Assembly (NCBI GenBank): GCA_022393335.1
Contig: JAJEKB010021303.1
Coordinates: forward strand, 587,582 to 651,581
Length of the DNA: 64,000 bases
Direction: 5' to 3'
Source of the DNA: Macrotrachela quadricornifera
Taxonomy: Eukaryota; Rotifera; Eurotatoria; Philodinida; Philodinidae
A model generated the notes under the pieces. That model was not told where the DNA came from, made no database searches, and was given only the letters and a program-made list of their open reading frames with translations. Each line of letters opens with the position of its first letter. Positions within the stretch are counted from its first letter, which is position 1. A program made the position numbers and the translations under genes. Positions 34,341 through 46,719 of this stretch are shown here, piece by piece.

Positions 34341-36380
34341 ATTCTACTTCCGGACTAAAACGTTTGAAATTGAGATAAATGGATGAGAAAATGGCTGATC
34401 TTCAGATATTTTAGGAACAACATTGGTTATTCTTCGGCATCTCCATCTTGTTACCACTTCTTGAAAAATATGCTTACTTTGAAAAAAATGAAAACGATTT
34501 TTCGTTTTCACTCAATTTATGCTTTTTCGATCACGCATTCTAAATTTTTCTGGTTTGAAGGAGCTCGTCAAAATAGAGCATGATGAGGTCCATTTTTTAA
34601 AGTTATGCTTCGTTTTTATGATATCTAAAGAGATTTATATAATTCAACACCCATTTTTAGAGAGTTTTTTAGGTCATGAAACTTGTGACCCCCCTTTCCT
34701 ACTTAAAAAATAAGTATTTGAAAAAACGAACTTCGTCATGCCCTGCATCCTGAGATGCTCTTTCAAACAAAAACAAATTTAAATATATCAAAACAAACGA
34801 AAACGTCGTGCATAACACATCAGTCTTGATTCATTTTCATGCAAAACTTTTCCTTCAATTTTTCTTCAAATGTATGAAATCTATAGATTTCTTAAAAATT
34901 CTTTTATATACAAAATACTTTTTGTTCATTCTATGTAATTTTTCATGATTTCAATAAAAGTTAATGGAGTACATAAAATCATGAAGCAACATGCATTTTT
35001 CTTAAATAAAAATGAGAAATATTTAGCTTTGAAAATTTTTAACATGGCTCTCTTCTTAAAATTGTCCATAGAGCGAAAACAAACTGAATCGAACCAAGCT
35101 CGAACTAATTTTCTAAGAGATAGCTGAACATAGACTAATTTGAGATGAAAATGAATGAGTGAACTATTATTAATGAAAAAAATATGATGCCGTCGGCAAA
35201 AACAAACCAATTTTTATTGATTATTGCACATGCTTAATTTAATCTCCATTTATAGCATTGTCTTTTTCTCTTCATAACAATTAGACTATTTTTTGTTTAT
35301 AATAATGGAACACTTCAATGTATCAGAATTATTTCTTTCCTTTTTTGCATTAAATTTCTCCAATTTTTCTAAAGTGTGGTGAAAAATCGTGAATAATGCT
35401 GTAAAATTGATACCAACATTAAAAACTGCTCGTTCTGATGTACTAATATAAAACATTTTTTTAGTTCGAAATATATGAATAATGATTAATTCGTATAAGT
35501 ATCAATTTCAATATGACAGTTCAGATTGTTTGAGAAAACAACTATTGGTGTATAGTGTACTCTTGATTAGTTGAAAGTATTGCTACTGGAATTGAATCGA
35601 ACGGAACTCGATCAAGAAAAATTCGATTCTATTCGCTCTCTGATATAGTCATATTAATTAATAATTGACATTGTCTTATGATTAATTAAAAGTTAAAACT
35701 CACTAATCTACTTAACTGAACCAAGTGTCCCATCGAATAAAACGAACTCCTCGATCATTCTCATTTTTCAGAGCGAAAACCTGACTAACACATTCTATAA
35801 TGTGTAAAGCAGTCAGAATAGCTTCATCGCAGAAACATTCGACCGCATCCAAATTTCGTCTATGAAAACAGAAACAAATACATATCACATCCATTGAGAA
35901 CTATTCATTTCCTCAGTTCGATAACGGTTCATAAGAAATTCTTCTCAATGTGATACGATTCCACCAATTTTAATTCAGTTATATTCTGAATAATCAACTC
36001 TTTCCCTAATCATACAGGAAACCTCCGTAACAGTAGCATCACTTTCAAACATTCCTCATCGTAATTTCGTCCATCTCTCGGCCAATAACGTGTTTCACGT
36101 TACAAAAGCAAATGATTACTAATTATCTCAGTACGTTTTCTTATGTTTTCCTTCTTCCACTTCTGAAATAATTCATACATCTTTTCTGAAAACACCATAC
36201 CAAGCTATTCTATGTCCTATTTCGAAAAATTCCATGATCTTTAAGCAATAACTGAAAATATTATTTTTCAATTCTTCAAATTTTTCGTGTTTTCACTTCC
36301 ACAATGGACAACAGAATGTTGATCAATGGCTGAATTCATCTTTTTCATGTTCTTGACTTTTTTGGTCTATCTCTCTTCGA
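34341..36380. other. Non-coding interior of the 8.25-kb element
   Basis: 34440-35000 resembles the 44.4/48.2-kb repeat family in both orientations (for example TGCCCTGCATCCTGAGATGC at 34739), suggesting a decayed palindromic copy. Beyond that I see AT-rich sequence and no genes. Confidence 0.45.
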
Positions 36381-38950
36381 CATTATTAATTACATATTGA
36401 ATAATCAAAAGCAATGACACATCTACTCCCATAATTCTTCTCCCTTTTATTTTGTCCAAAATCATAATTACAGCTTCCGAGAATAAAAGCAACTATCAAT
36501 TTTTTACTTCATTATTTTATTCGTCTTTTTTCTTTTTAAAATATTTAGATCAAATTTGAGGCATACGTAAAACTATCCTTTACTAATTCTTTCATTTTTT
36601 TCCATTCTTTGCTTTTCAAAATCATCAATTCCGTCTTGAGCAATAGATGAAGCTATCCATCTTTAACTCTTTGATTTCTTTGTTTTTTTTTCTTTTTCGA
36701 AGTTTTCAAGTTATTTATTAGTACGAAAAGAAGCTATCGTTTTTCAAATCCTTCATTGATTTCCGCTTATTCTTTTCGCAAATATCAACTTCATCTTGAA
36801 GAATAGCGAGAATTATTCATCATCAGTTTTCTTTGTTTCATTCGTCTTTTGCGATTAAAAATCATAAGCTTCATCTTGAGGAATAAGGGAAAATATTTAA
36901 CTCAGTTTACTTATTTCCTTCCTTTTCTTAAATTTTGAAATGGTGAGATAAGAGTTGAGGAATACTTGAAACTATCATTTTACAATTTTCTTGTTTCTTT
37001 TGGTTCTTTTCTATTTTAAAATCATCTACTTGATGTTGAGGAATAATGGGAACTATCAATTCTCAATTATTTTTTGTCTTGTATGTTTCCTTTTCAAATC
37101 ATCTGATGTGAGTTTGGTAATAGCTGAAACTATCCTTTTCTAAATTCTTTCATTTATTTGATCATTTTCGTTTCGAGATTGTTGACAATGTTTGAAGCAA
37201 TGTATGCCATTATTCTTTTCGATTTCTTTCTTTTGCTTTTTTCTTTTCGAAATAATCGATTTACTTCTGAGAAAGAAGAAAAACTATCTTTGTTGAATTA
37301 CTTGATTTGCTGCATTCTTTTTCTTTTCGGACTTATCAGATTTGTCTTCAGAAATAAGATCTATTTATTTCCACTTTTGTAAAATGTCTTTAGTGTTTTC
37401 TTTTTAAAATTATCAGATGAAAGTTGAGCTATAGGTGAATCTATCCTTTTCTAATTTCTTGATTCATTTCGACCTTTTCTAATTTCTTGATNNNNNNNNN
37501 NATTCATTTCGACCTTTTCTAATTTCTTGATTCATTTCGACCTTTTCTTGTGGCAACTATCAATTGGTCTTGTGAGAAGGGAAGAACTATTTATTTTTAG
37601 TTTCTTTGTTTCTTTCGTTTTTTTTCTAGTCAGAATCAACAGATTAGAGCTGAATAATAAGTGTAACTATCTGTCTTTAATTGCTTGATCTTTCTGTTTT
37701 TCTTTTTTTTTTCAAAATTATCAACTTCCTTTTGAAGAGAAAGAGAAACTTTCCTTTTCAGTACTTTAATTTTTCTTCTTTTGCTGTTTGCTATCATCAA
37801 TTTCGTCTTGTAGAATAAGGAGAACTATCCATCTTGAGTATCTTTATATCTCTTCTTTTTCTTCTATTCAAAATGATTAAATGAGAGTTGACTAATATTT
37901 GAAGCTATCTCTTTTCAATTCGTTCATTCCTTTTATATTTTTTATTTTCTAAATTATGAAATTAGTCTTTAATAATAAGCAAGACTGTCCGTTCGAAATT
38001 CTTTCATTTCTTGTCGCTTTTCTCGTTGACTAACTACTAATAGATTTTACAGAGTACAGAAAACTATCTTTCGAATGCCATAATTTTCTTCGTTCGTCTT
38101 TTTTTGGAAAGTATTAGTTGAATATTGCACAATAAGTAAATCGATGTTCTTGATTTTTGCGATTTCCTTGATCTCTCTGTTTTTCTGATCGATCAGATGC
38201 ATGTGAGATCTTTGTCTACATCATCTGCAGTCATACAACTGTTTCTATCTTTCTTCTTGTTAAAATCATGAAAAAGATCTTTTGCAACGAGTTCAACTAT
38301 TCTATTCGTTTTGTAGCTTATTTCGATTTTCTACTCTTTTTAATCATAGATGAATTGTTCAGTATTGAAGTTAAAATCGACCTGCTTTTAACTTTTCGGT
38401 TATAACCAATCAACTTTTCAAAAATAGCAGTTTTAACTCGAGTTACAACTGCCTCAATTTTCTATTCAAGTTATAGCTTTTCAGGTAGAATAATCAACTT
38501 TTTGACAATTATCTTTAACTCCAACATCGAATTATTCAAAATGAGGCAAAATAGTATTTTCAGTTCGGTCTTTAGTTTCTCCTCTTTCATTCTAACTTAT
38601 GAGTTGAGCTGAGACAAATAAATTGAATTCTGGTCTTTTCTCAAGACTTATACCTTTTCGATGTTTATCTCTTCTAAATCCTCAGATGAGTCTTGATTAA
38701 GCAGCAAAATACACTTATTTGTTCCGTTTCTATATTGTGCCGTTTTTCTTTTCGAGATTAGTCGACAAGAAACTATCTTTTTTCCAATGAATGAAATCAT
38801 ATTTTCGATTCTTATATTCTCCTAAACTTTATCTTTTTGATTTTACGACTTGAGTGTTCAACCATCAATCATATATTCTTCTTCATTTGTATAGTTTTCT
38901 TTTCTTAATGATCAAATGACATCTAAAGATGCAATGACGTTGCACTTTTT
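36380..38950 (+). repeat. ~80-bp degenerate satellite
   Basis: An AACTATC-like word recurs every 79-81 bp (near 36491, 36570, 36650, 36731, 36810, 36889, 36970, 37050, 37130 and onward). Each is followed by a T-rich stretch (TTTCTTTCATTTCTTTT) and then ATCATCAAYTTCRTCTTGAGGAATA. Copies are diverged. The array contains the N gap; spacing is disturbed there. Confidence 0.75.
37492..37501. other. Assembly gap (10 N)
   Basis: Ten N bases. The 30 bases before the gap (ATTCATTTCGACCTTTTC, TAATTTCTTGAT) are repeated right after it, which is typical of an unresolved or wrongly joined repeat. The local copy number of the satellite is unreliable. Confidence 0.98.
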
Positions 38951-39679
38951 CAGGTTAGAATTTCTTCCGTGTTTTTATTCTCTAAGGTCAAAACCAAGTG
39001 TTGAGGGGTTAGTGCAACTATAGTTTTCGATTCTAGAACTTCTATCCAACTTTTTTCTACATTAAGAATTCGATCTTAAGCAAGAAATAAATCTTTTTTC
39101 TTTCATTTTAAAATTTCTTCCATAATTTTTGATTCTCAACGCTGTAATTCTTATAAACCAGTGCAATGAAAAAACTTCGTGAGATGACGGTTATTATCCT
39201 ATATCAAATTTCAAAGAATTAAGTTATGTGCTTCGAAAATACGCCTCATCATAGTTTTCCTTCTTCTGCGCTTCTCTTATAATCTTGTACGTTTCTTAAA
39301 CTTATACGACCGTATTGTTTTGCGCTCCTTCTTACTTCTGTCTCTTCATTCATATACTAGATCTATACACTTTGTTTCAAATGCTTTCGTTCTTGCTAGT
39401 ATTGTAAGTGTTTCTACTGAGTTTTCTCAATTGCGAATCCCGAGTTTTGATCAGATAATACCTTTGATCGTACCCTTTTATGATCATGAACGGCTTCATA
39501 ATCTGATTAGTATGTTCTCACTACACTTTTGTAAACTCTTTCCAAAGCTAGGAATCTGATCTTTCTTGTATTTCTATTGTGCCGAATCCTAATCGAGCAT
39601 AAGGTCGCAACTGTTCTTTCTATCCATCATTTCGAGACCTTCTTGAGGTCTAGTAATGAGACTCTACCCATCTACTTAG

Positions 39680-40445
39680 GGCATACCAAAAGTAGTGATA
39701 CAGACCCTATAATATTTTCCAGAAGGCTTTAAAAGAGTCTTTCTCTAAATATTCCGACAGTTTAAGTCGTTCCCTATAATTCTATGATATTTCACGTATC
39801 TTCAAACGACATTATAATATTGAAAATAGAGCAAAAATAGTGAGGAGTGCACAAAAAAACATTTTTTCAAGCAACTTTACCAAGTTTTTATCAAAGTGTA
39901 CGAAATACAAAAATTGTTATTTTCGCATGGTTCGATAGTGCTCGTTGACTTTTACAAAATTGTCTATGTTAAAAATCTTTTCGCAATAAAATTCATTGAA
40001 AATAATGTGAGGAGTATGCAAAAAAATCATATTTTTTACAGTTTTCTATGGAGAAGGAAGTCGTCATTTCCTTGTAAGATAGCTGTAGAAAATGCGGGCT
40101 TTTTATACATTCCTCGTGTAGTGTTCCATGAATTTTATCGCGAAAAGATTTTTAATATAGACATTTTTGTAAAGGTCAATGAGCACTATCGAACGATGTG
40201 AAAATAACTATTTTTGCATTTCGTGCACTTTAATAAAAACTTGGTAAAGTTGCTTGAAAAGTGTTTTTTGTGCACTCCTCACTATTTTTGCTCTGTTTTC
40301 AATATTATAATGTCGTTTGAAGATTTATGAGATATCATAGAATTATAGAGAACGGCTTAGACTGTCAGAATATTTAGAGAAAAAATTTCTTAAAGCCTGC
40401 TGGAAAATATTCCAGGGTCGGTACCACTACTTTTGATATGGCCCA
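39680..40445. repeat. ~765-bp inverted repeat
   Basis: The left arm (39680 to about 39900) begins GGGCATACCAAAAGTAGTG and the right arm (about 40210-40445) ends with its complement. Shared blocks are AATATTTTCCAG, GAGGAGTGCACAAAAAA and TTATAATATTGAAAA. The centre contains a further degenerate inverted stretch and an unsupported 101-codon open frame (39896-40201). It lies between copies of the 53-bp unit, so it probably inserted into that array. Confidence 0.8.
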
Positions 40446-40463
40446 AGTATTAACTATTTCAAA

Positions 40464-40948
40464 GAGCTTTTTGAGATTTAGTAGTGAGATTCTACTCATC
40501 AATCAACCTTTCCTGAAACCCTTTTGAGATTTAGAAGTGAGATTCTATCCATCAGTCAACCTTTTCTGAAACCCTTTTGAGATTTAGTAGTGCGATTCTA
40601 CCCATCAGTCAACCTTTTCTGAAACCCTTTTGAGATTTAGTAGTGATATTCTACTCATCTGTCAACCTTTTCTGAAACCCTTTTGAGATTTAATAGTGAG
40701 ATTCTATCCATGAATCAACCTTTCCTGAAACCCTTTTGAGATTTAGAAGTGCGATTCTACCCATCCGTCAACCTTTTCTGAAACCCTTTTGAGATTTAGT
40801 AGTGCGATTCTACCCATCAGTCAACCTTTTCTGAAACCCTTTTGAGATTTAGTAGTGAGATTCTACCCATCAATCAACCTTTCCTGAAACCCTTTTGAGA
40901 TTTAGAAGTGAGATTCTACCCATCAGTCAACCTTTTCTGAAACCCTTG
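40464..40948 (+). repeat. 53-bp tandem array, nine copies
   Basis: GAGATTTA starts at 40473, 40526, 40579, 40632, 40685, 40738, 40791, 40844 and 40897, an exact 53-bp spacing. The unit is AACCCTTTTGAGATTTAGTAG followed by TGAGATTCTACCCATCAGTC and AACCTTTTCTG (split here). Copies differ at a few fixed positions (AGAAG/AGTAG, GTGAG/GTGCG, TTTCC/TTTTC). A related diverged unit lies at about 39637-39675, on the far side of the inverted repeat. Confidence 0.93.
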
Positions 40949-40969
40949 TAGGGATTCATGAGAATGATA

Positions 40970-41365
40970 TACATGTTCATATATGTTTTCCAATACGGAA
41001 TGTAGGGTTGATTGACTTCAGAGAGTATAATAATGTACCCTTTATGAGTTTCTTCACAGAGTATATGAATTCCAAATACCCTTCTACGAAGGTTATTTGA
41101 AAATTTGGATAGATGGATATGTAGCTTTCATAAACGTTTTCGAGGGGTTTATGAAAGTGCAACGTATAACAATCCCTTTATGGGTTTACGAGTGCCATAA
41201 ACCGTTTCATCAACGGTTTTTGGTCAATGTTTAAAGTTCATGTACCCTTCGATATTCCCTTTTTATTGGGTTTATAGCAGAGTTTATAATGACTTCATAA
41301 ACGGGAAAAAAGGGTTTGTTATACGTTGCACTTTCATAAACGCTTTATAGGTTTATTACTCTGCG
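40970..41365 (-). repeat. Right-end array of the 8.25-kb element
   Basis: Degenerate units with AAACGTTTATGAAAG / GGGTTTATA words lead up to the right terminus. The layout parallels the left-end array, although the words are not simple inverted copies of it. Confidence 0.5.
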
Positions 41366-41386
41366 GTTTTTTTTTACAGTGTATAG

Positions 41387-41510
41387 CTCGGCAAGGAAGG
41401 ACCATGGGTATGAACATTCTTGGGATTTCCTTAGTCTCACTGAGCCCTATTTATGATCAAAAGATAAAGCTAAAAGCTTTTAAACAGTTGGGAAACTTTC
41501 CTCGCTAGTT
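41387..41510 (-). repeat. Right arm of the split inverted repeat
   Basis: Reverse complement of 32893-33016, beginning three bases after the TA that flanks the right end of the 8.25-kb element. Confidence 0.8.
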
Positions 41511-44399
41511 ATGCTGGAAAATGTTGAGATACTTTTAGAATTTTGAAAACTATAATAGACAGAAATTGAGCTTAGAGCAAATAATGATAGTCATAATATT
41601 CAATACAATTTTTTTCTCAATAGGACGAGTGTATATTCCAAGAATAATGATTTTGTGTAGAACTTTCTGATAGATTTTTGAGACCGAGAAATACGAATTT
41701 AGAAGTAACTTATCGAAAATATTCAATTTAATTTTCTCGGTCACTGGAAGTCTCCTTCCAAACAATAAATTTAACAAACTATCTGTCGATTCAAACTTTT
41801 CGGCTTTAAAAGCGTTCAAGCAAGTTTTATTAAAAATCGTTATTCTTAGAAAATGCTACTATCTTGATTGGAAAAAATTGAACTGGACTATTATTGCTCT
41901 CATGTTAATTTATAACCTTAATTTCTATTTTAATTTCAAATTCTCCATGCATTACTATTAAGTTTCAAGACTAAAAATGCAGAACTAATGCTAAAGTTCT
42001 TAAGATTCTGACACTGTATTCTTCTGCTTGAAGTTATTTCTATAATTAAATTCTAGGGTTTTTCTATCTGTTTTTGTTAATGTTTCTATTTCATATTGTT
42101 TTCATATAGATGTTAATCAAAGATCGAACTTTGTTGAATTTTTTTCTTACATAATTGAAATTCGTATTTATTTTTAAATATTTAACAATTTCGAGTGTAA
42201 CAATTTTCTAATCTTTGGAGTATCGTAATGTTTGACAAGCCTCTTAAATGATATTTTACTAACAAAAACTTGCCCTATGTATCTCCTATATTTTCATAAC
42301 AATCCTATAAAAATATTGTTTTTAAAATTCTGCATTCTTTGATACACTTAGGATGAGTCACTGCAAACCATAGTGATCAGAGTCTAAAACTCATTTCTCG
42401 TAAGATACGATACTCATTATTTCTGTGATTAGTGATACAAACATTAATCCACGAATTTGTGCTGTCATATACTACTAAAACAGAGTAGAATTTTTGTATC
42501 ATGCATGTATCAAGAATGCAAAAGATGACGCTGGTGAGTTAGAAGACAGTTCGAAATTTGTATAATTTATACAGTCGATTAAAGGTAGTAAAAAAGAGAT
42601 TAAGATCAGAATAAAGGCACCAAGCATAAGAATAAGAACCTAGATATAGAAGTAAGGTGTTAAGCATAGAAACATAGAATAATATATATAAGTACGGATT
42701 AAATATTGAAATAAAAAGTAGATATAGAAAAACGGAGTTAATCATAAAATTAAAAACCAAGACATAGGATTAAAAGGTTGAGCATAGCAGTAGAAGGTAT
42801 GTTCGATAGACTACGCTTTATTAGAATTATACCATTTTTCGATGGAAAGAAAAAGCTTGAGATAGAACTATATTTCGCAAGAACCTTAAAAGCTTCATAA
42901 AATAGTAGTCAAAACTAGCACCGCAGAAAATTCAGTATGAGACTTTTCTTTTATAGAGTAGTCGATCACATGCAATCACACCTTTTAAATTATACTATCG
43001 TCATTTTTTTTTATTGATCATTGTTAACAATATCTTTTCCATTCGCTGAATGGTTTTGTATATTCAAGGGTAAGTTGAAGCTTGACGAAAAGAATTCGTT
43101 GCCACAAAAGTTTTGATACTATTTAACATCGAAAAAGCCATCAGTTGATTGATGAGTGAAAGTTCTCAAATATCACCTTCTGATCAATCTAATATTTTTT
43201 CCTTCAAGTAGGATTTGTTGAAACTAGATGAAGGCCAAAAGAATAGTGATCCATAATCTCTTAGCCAAGAGTTCTAATCATTTTAGTGAATTTTGACCTT
43301 TGGCTATACATAAACGAAAAAAAATACTTCTTGGCAATGGATCTGTTTATCATGGCAGTGAGTAACACTGACCATATTTGGGTCAACTTATCAACTTTAA
43401 TAAAAAAAAAACTACTAGATACAAAATACTAGCTTGTAATAGCGTACTCAGATGGAATTATTAAAATTTTAATATATTGACAAGTTAAGTATACGAAGTA
43501 TTTCATTAGTCTTAAAATGCGACAAAATTCGTTTATATGTACACATACAACAATGTCTGACCATGATGTTTCTGTATCAGTTTCGAGTATTCGTGACAAG
43601 TTTTCAAATGATATAATATTCAATAACATTGTCTTCGGTTAATAAAAATATAAACATGATAATGTAATGATGAGTTTTTCGAAATCGACTTATAAAATTG
43701 TGTTAAAAAGATTTTCTAACAAAGCGTCGAACATGTTAATATAAGAAATAATGTAAGAGTAATTAATAACTATTCATCTCAATCGTCTATTCGACGCTCA
43801 TTACAAGCTATTAGCCATATATTCAGTCAAACAAAATGTTCAGTGAGTGACGTGAATTGGATAAAATACATGAACATCTGGTATGTGTCATGAAAAACAG
43901 CGTGTTGTGTACAAAACGAAGAAAAAGTTTCGTTTTACTAGTAGTTTCCATTTTTTTAATCAAAATAATTATTAAGTGTATTGATGGATTGATCACTGCA
44001 GTAGTAGCTTTTGATCAAGCTTAACCCTTCGAGACCCAAACTTTTTCTATCAAGCCAAATTTGCTGAAATTTTCAGGATAAGTTGGGGCTGTGATGGTAA
44101 GGCTACAATAAAATTTTTAGTCCTATTCCACAACGTTTGAGTGAGATATTCACCAAACAAGGACCAAAATTAGCTCACTTTGCCTTCAATATTTCTGAGT
44201 CCAGGTTCCTGCTTTATGTTTTATTTAGTTTTTACTAGAAAGAGCATGTCAGAATCCAGGGCACCACAGAGCCCTTTTTTGAAATCTCACCTATTTAGTG
44301 GAGAAAAGGAACCATAAGTTCATTGACTCAAAAATCATGTCAAAAATGGGTATTCAGTTACAGAAGAGTCTGTATACATAATAAAAATAAAGCGTAATT
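41511..44399. other. Gene-free stretch
   Basis: AT-rich, with no supported gene. 42570-42800 has A-rich words (AAGATTAAG, ATAGAAGTA, TTAAGCATAG) recurring every 20-30 bases, suggestive of a decayed minisatellite. Confidence 0.45.
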
Positions 44400-44940
44400 T
44401 AGAGAAGAAACTCTATAATGCCCCGCATCTTGCCATGCCCTTTCCATCAAAACTAAAATTAAATATATTACATGAACTTGGACAAAGAATTCTTCGATAA
44501 AAGATCAAGAGGTCGTCAACTGAGAAAAAACCGAAAGACTTTTTGTTTTTCGAAAGAAGCCTGTTTTTCAAGCAGCTGATCACAGAAGTCGTCAAAATTT
44601 TTAGCTCAAAAGAGATTTTGGACAAAGAATCATATTGGTTCTGAAAGGTCTGAAGATGGAATATCTTCCTAAGTGTTTATCTCAATTTTGAAATTTCTAA
44701 CGAAAATCGACTTTTTTTGAGGGAAGGCGATGCCGCTAAAAATCATGCTTCGATGTATATATTAATGTTTTCTATGCATTCTATCATCCGCGTAATTTTG
44801 TATAGGTCTCTACTAGCTGCCAATATTTATTAAAAATATTTTTTCAAGATTCTCAAAAATCAGAAGATTTGAAAATTCTCGAGGTGGGAAGTAAATATCC
44901 CACTGTGTCTCAACGGATTAAAATAAACAACCTATCATTT
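44400..44940 (-). repeat. ~530-bp dispersed repeat, minus copy
   Basis: The reverse complement matches 48185-48715 over about 530 bp. A well-conserved block is AATTTTCAAATCTTCTGATT, continuing into TTTGAGAATCTTGA; GCTTGAAAAAC and CTTTTGATCTT are also shared. A decayed relative is at 34440-35000. Non-coding; class unknown. Confidence 0.8.
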
Positions 44941-45008
44941 TCATACATTCATGTATCATATAAACGTAGCTCAAACATTCCGTTATATAATTATTTCATT
45001 TAGCCATA

Positions 45009-45231
45009 CCCTGGTGAAAGGGTACGGCACGGAAACGGCCGTATACGATCAAATACGGCACATATATGGGCTGTGTTTTGTCGGAATCCTGGTCGCCGTT
45101 TTATGGCCGTATTATAATGAGAATACGGCATATATACGATACAGAAACCGGCGGCCAGGATTCCGGCGAAATACGGCTCGGGAACAGCCGTATACGATTC
45201 GGAAACGGCAGGCCGGATTCAATCACCTGGG
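45009..45231. mobile_element. 223-bp MITE, CCCTGGTGA family, TA duplication
   Basis: It starts CCCTGGTGAAAGGGTACGGC and ends GGCCGGATTCAATCACCTGGG-like (last 10 bases TCACCTGGGT-adjacent). It is flanked by TA on both sides (45007-45008 and 45232-45233). The interior is rich in short inverted words (ACGGCCGTAT, AATACGGC, CCAGGATTCCGG) and can fold extensively. It is clearly less AT-rich than the surroundings. TA duplication suggests Tc1/mariner-superfamily mobilisation. Confidence 0.82.
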
Positions 45232-45239
45232 TAGAAGAA

Positions 45240-46719
45240 CGCATTAGAAACATTAAAGTCTTTGTGGAAATATAAACGCGTATGAATTGCGACTTTTCAA
45301 GGAGCTCTATGCACTCTCATGACGCAATATTTATTTAAAAGATCGCTTATGCAGGCAAAACGCTCGTATTCACGTAAACGATTGGATATACGTTTTATCG
45401 CTTGTCGCAGATTTTAACGAACGCTTTTAAATGTATACTACTGTAAAAAAAACTCGTTATCGTAAGCACAATATTTAACTCACATAAAATTGATGTTTTT
45501 GTTTTTCTAACGTGTTCTGATAAAAGTTTTCATTTTTTTAAAACTATTTTAGGTTTCTTGAGTAGTCTAACGGGGGAGTCATAACTTGTATTATAATTAC
45601 AATTGACATAAAAAAATTATCTCCAAACATCTCGCTGTTCAGAGAGAATAACGTTGATTGGATTTTTTTAATTTAGTTTTGAAGGAATATCATCGAATTA
45701 AGTAATGTATAAAAATTCTGCTAATAATCCCTTTGGAAAGCCTTATGTTTGTATTTTTACTCTATTTATACTGCATATATAACCGATTTTTCTCTTAGTC
45801 TCGCTCTATCAATGTGTTCTATAACACTTTCTTCTGTGACATATCTCCTGTTGATGAATTCTATGTAACATTGTTTTCTGTTATCATTATCCGCACTTCC
45901 ATCAGTCAAAAGTTATCGCTCCTCATTTATGACTACTTTACAGTAAAATGTGTAACTCATTCAAAATTTATAGTTTAACCACGATAAATATTTGATTGTC
46001 TTTGACTATTTGATAAATAACATTTTGTTTTCAATTATTTTCCCGAGACTTCAAGTTCTCAAAGTTTTATTTACATTCAAACTCAAATTAGATAACTTAT
46101 GAACTTCTCAAAAAGTTATCTGAAAGGTATGTATATATCAGATTCTTTTATATCAACATTCCAAATATGTACAAGAATATTTGATTTCATGAGATTTGAT
46201 ATGAACGATCTGGAAAAAATATATCTGTTAGAAAAAGGAAATGTAAATTCCCATTTCATTTTTTTAATAAACATATGAATAAGAAGAAGTATTTCCTTTT
46301 TTAGATATATTAAATATTGAAAAGATAAAATAATGTAATTTGAAGATTAATAAGAATAGTAGAAGGTGTTAAAATTTTTTAAATATTAACCATTCTCAAG
46401 GCAACACCTAACTTTTATTGTATTGTATTTAAGAGCATTTTATAAATTTAATATATTTATTACTATTGCAACACTTTTTCTTTATATTATATTCATTCGC
46501 TATTTTTCATAATTGGAGATTTGATTTTTAACTTTTTAATAAAACCTACAAATAATCTATTCATTTTATATAGATTAGATAAAATTGGAGTTTAATATGT
46601 GTATGATTTATCAAAGAAATAATATTAATTATCTACACAGCTAGGAAGTTCTACTACATAATTGCTTAATTATGTAAAAAACTAAAGATAAATTTATTTC
46701 TAATAATATAAAATATATT
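45240..46719. other. Gene-free stretch downstream of the BTB gene
   Basis: AT-rich sequence, no supported gene or repeat. It includes the region downstream (minus strand) of the BTB gene, where an additional 3' exon could lie. Confidence 0.4.

Larger units (their letters stand above)
33132..41381. mobile_element. 8.25-kb non-coding TIR element full of satellite arrays
   Basis: The ends are CACTGTAAAAAAAAACGG (33132) and its near-complement CCGCAGAG-side copy ending TTTTTACAGTG (41381), each next to TA; the terminal similarity runs about 28 bp. In order, the interior holds a 51-bp degenerate array, a degraded copy of another repeat family (about 34440-35000), an 80-bp satellite (36.4-38.9 kb), a 760-bp inverted repeat, a 53-bp array, and a second GTTTATAA-type array up to the right end. 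There is no transposase or other gene, so it would have to be mobilised in trans. It contains an assembly gap, so its true length is uncertain. Confidence 0.75.

Noticed and set aside
33268..34386. Overlapping ORFs with recurring YYST/LLIKGF-like words
   Set aside because: Product of the 51-bp degenerate array inside a TIR element, seen in several frames at once.
39896..40201. 101-codon ORF in the centre of the 39.7-40.4-kb inverted repeat
   Set aside because: No domain, no start or splice support, and part of a decayed inverted structure.
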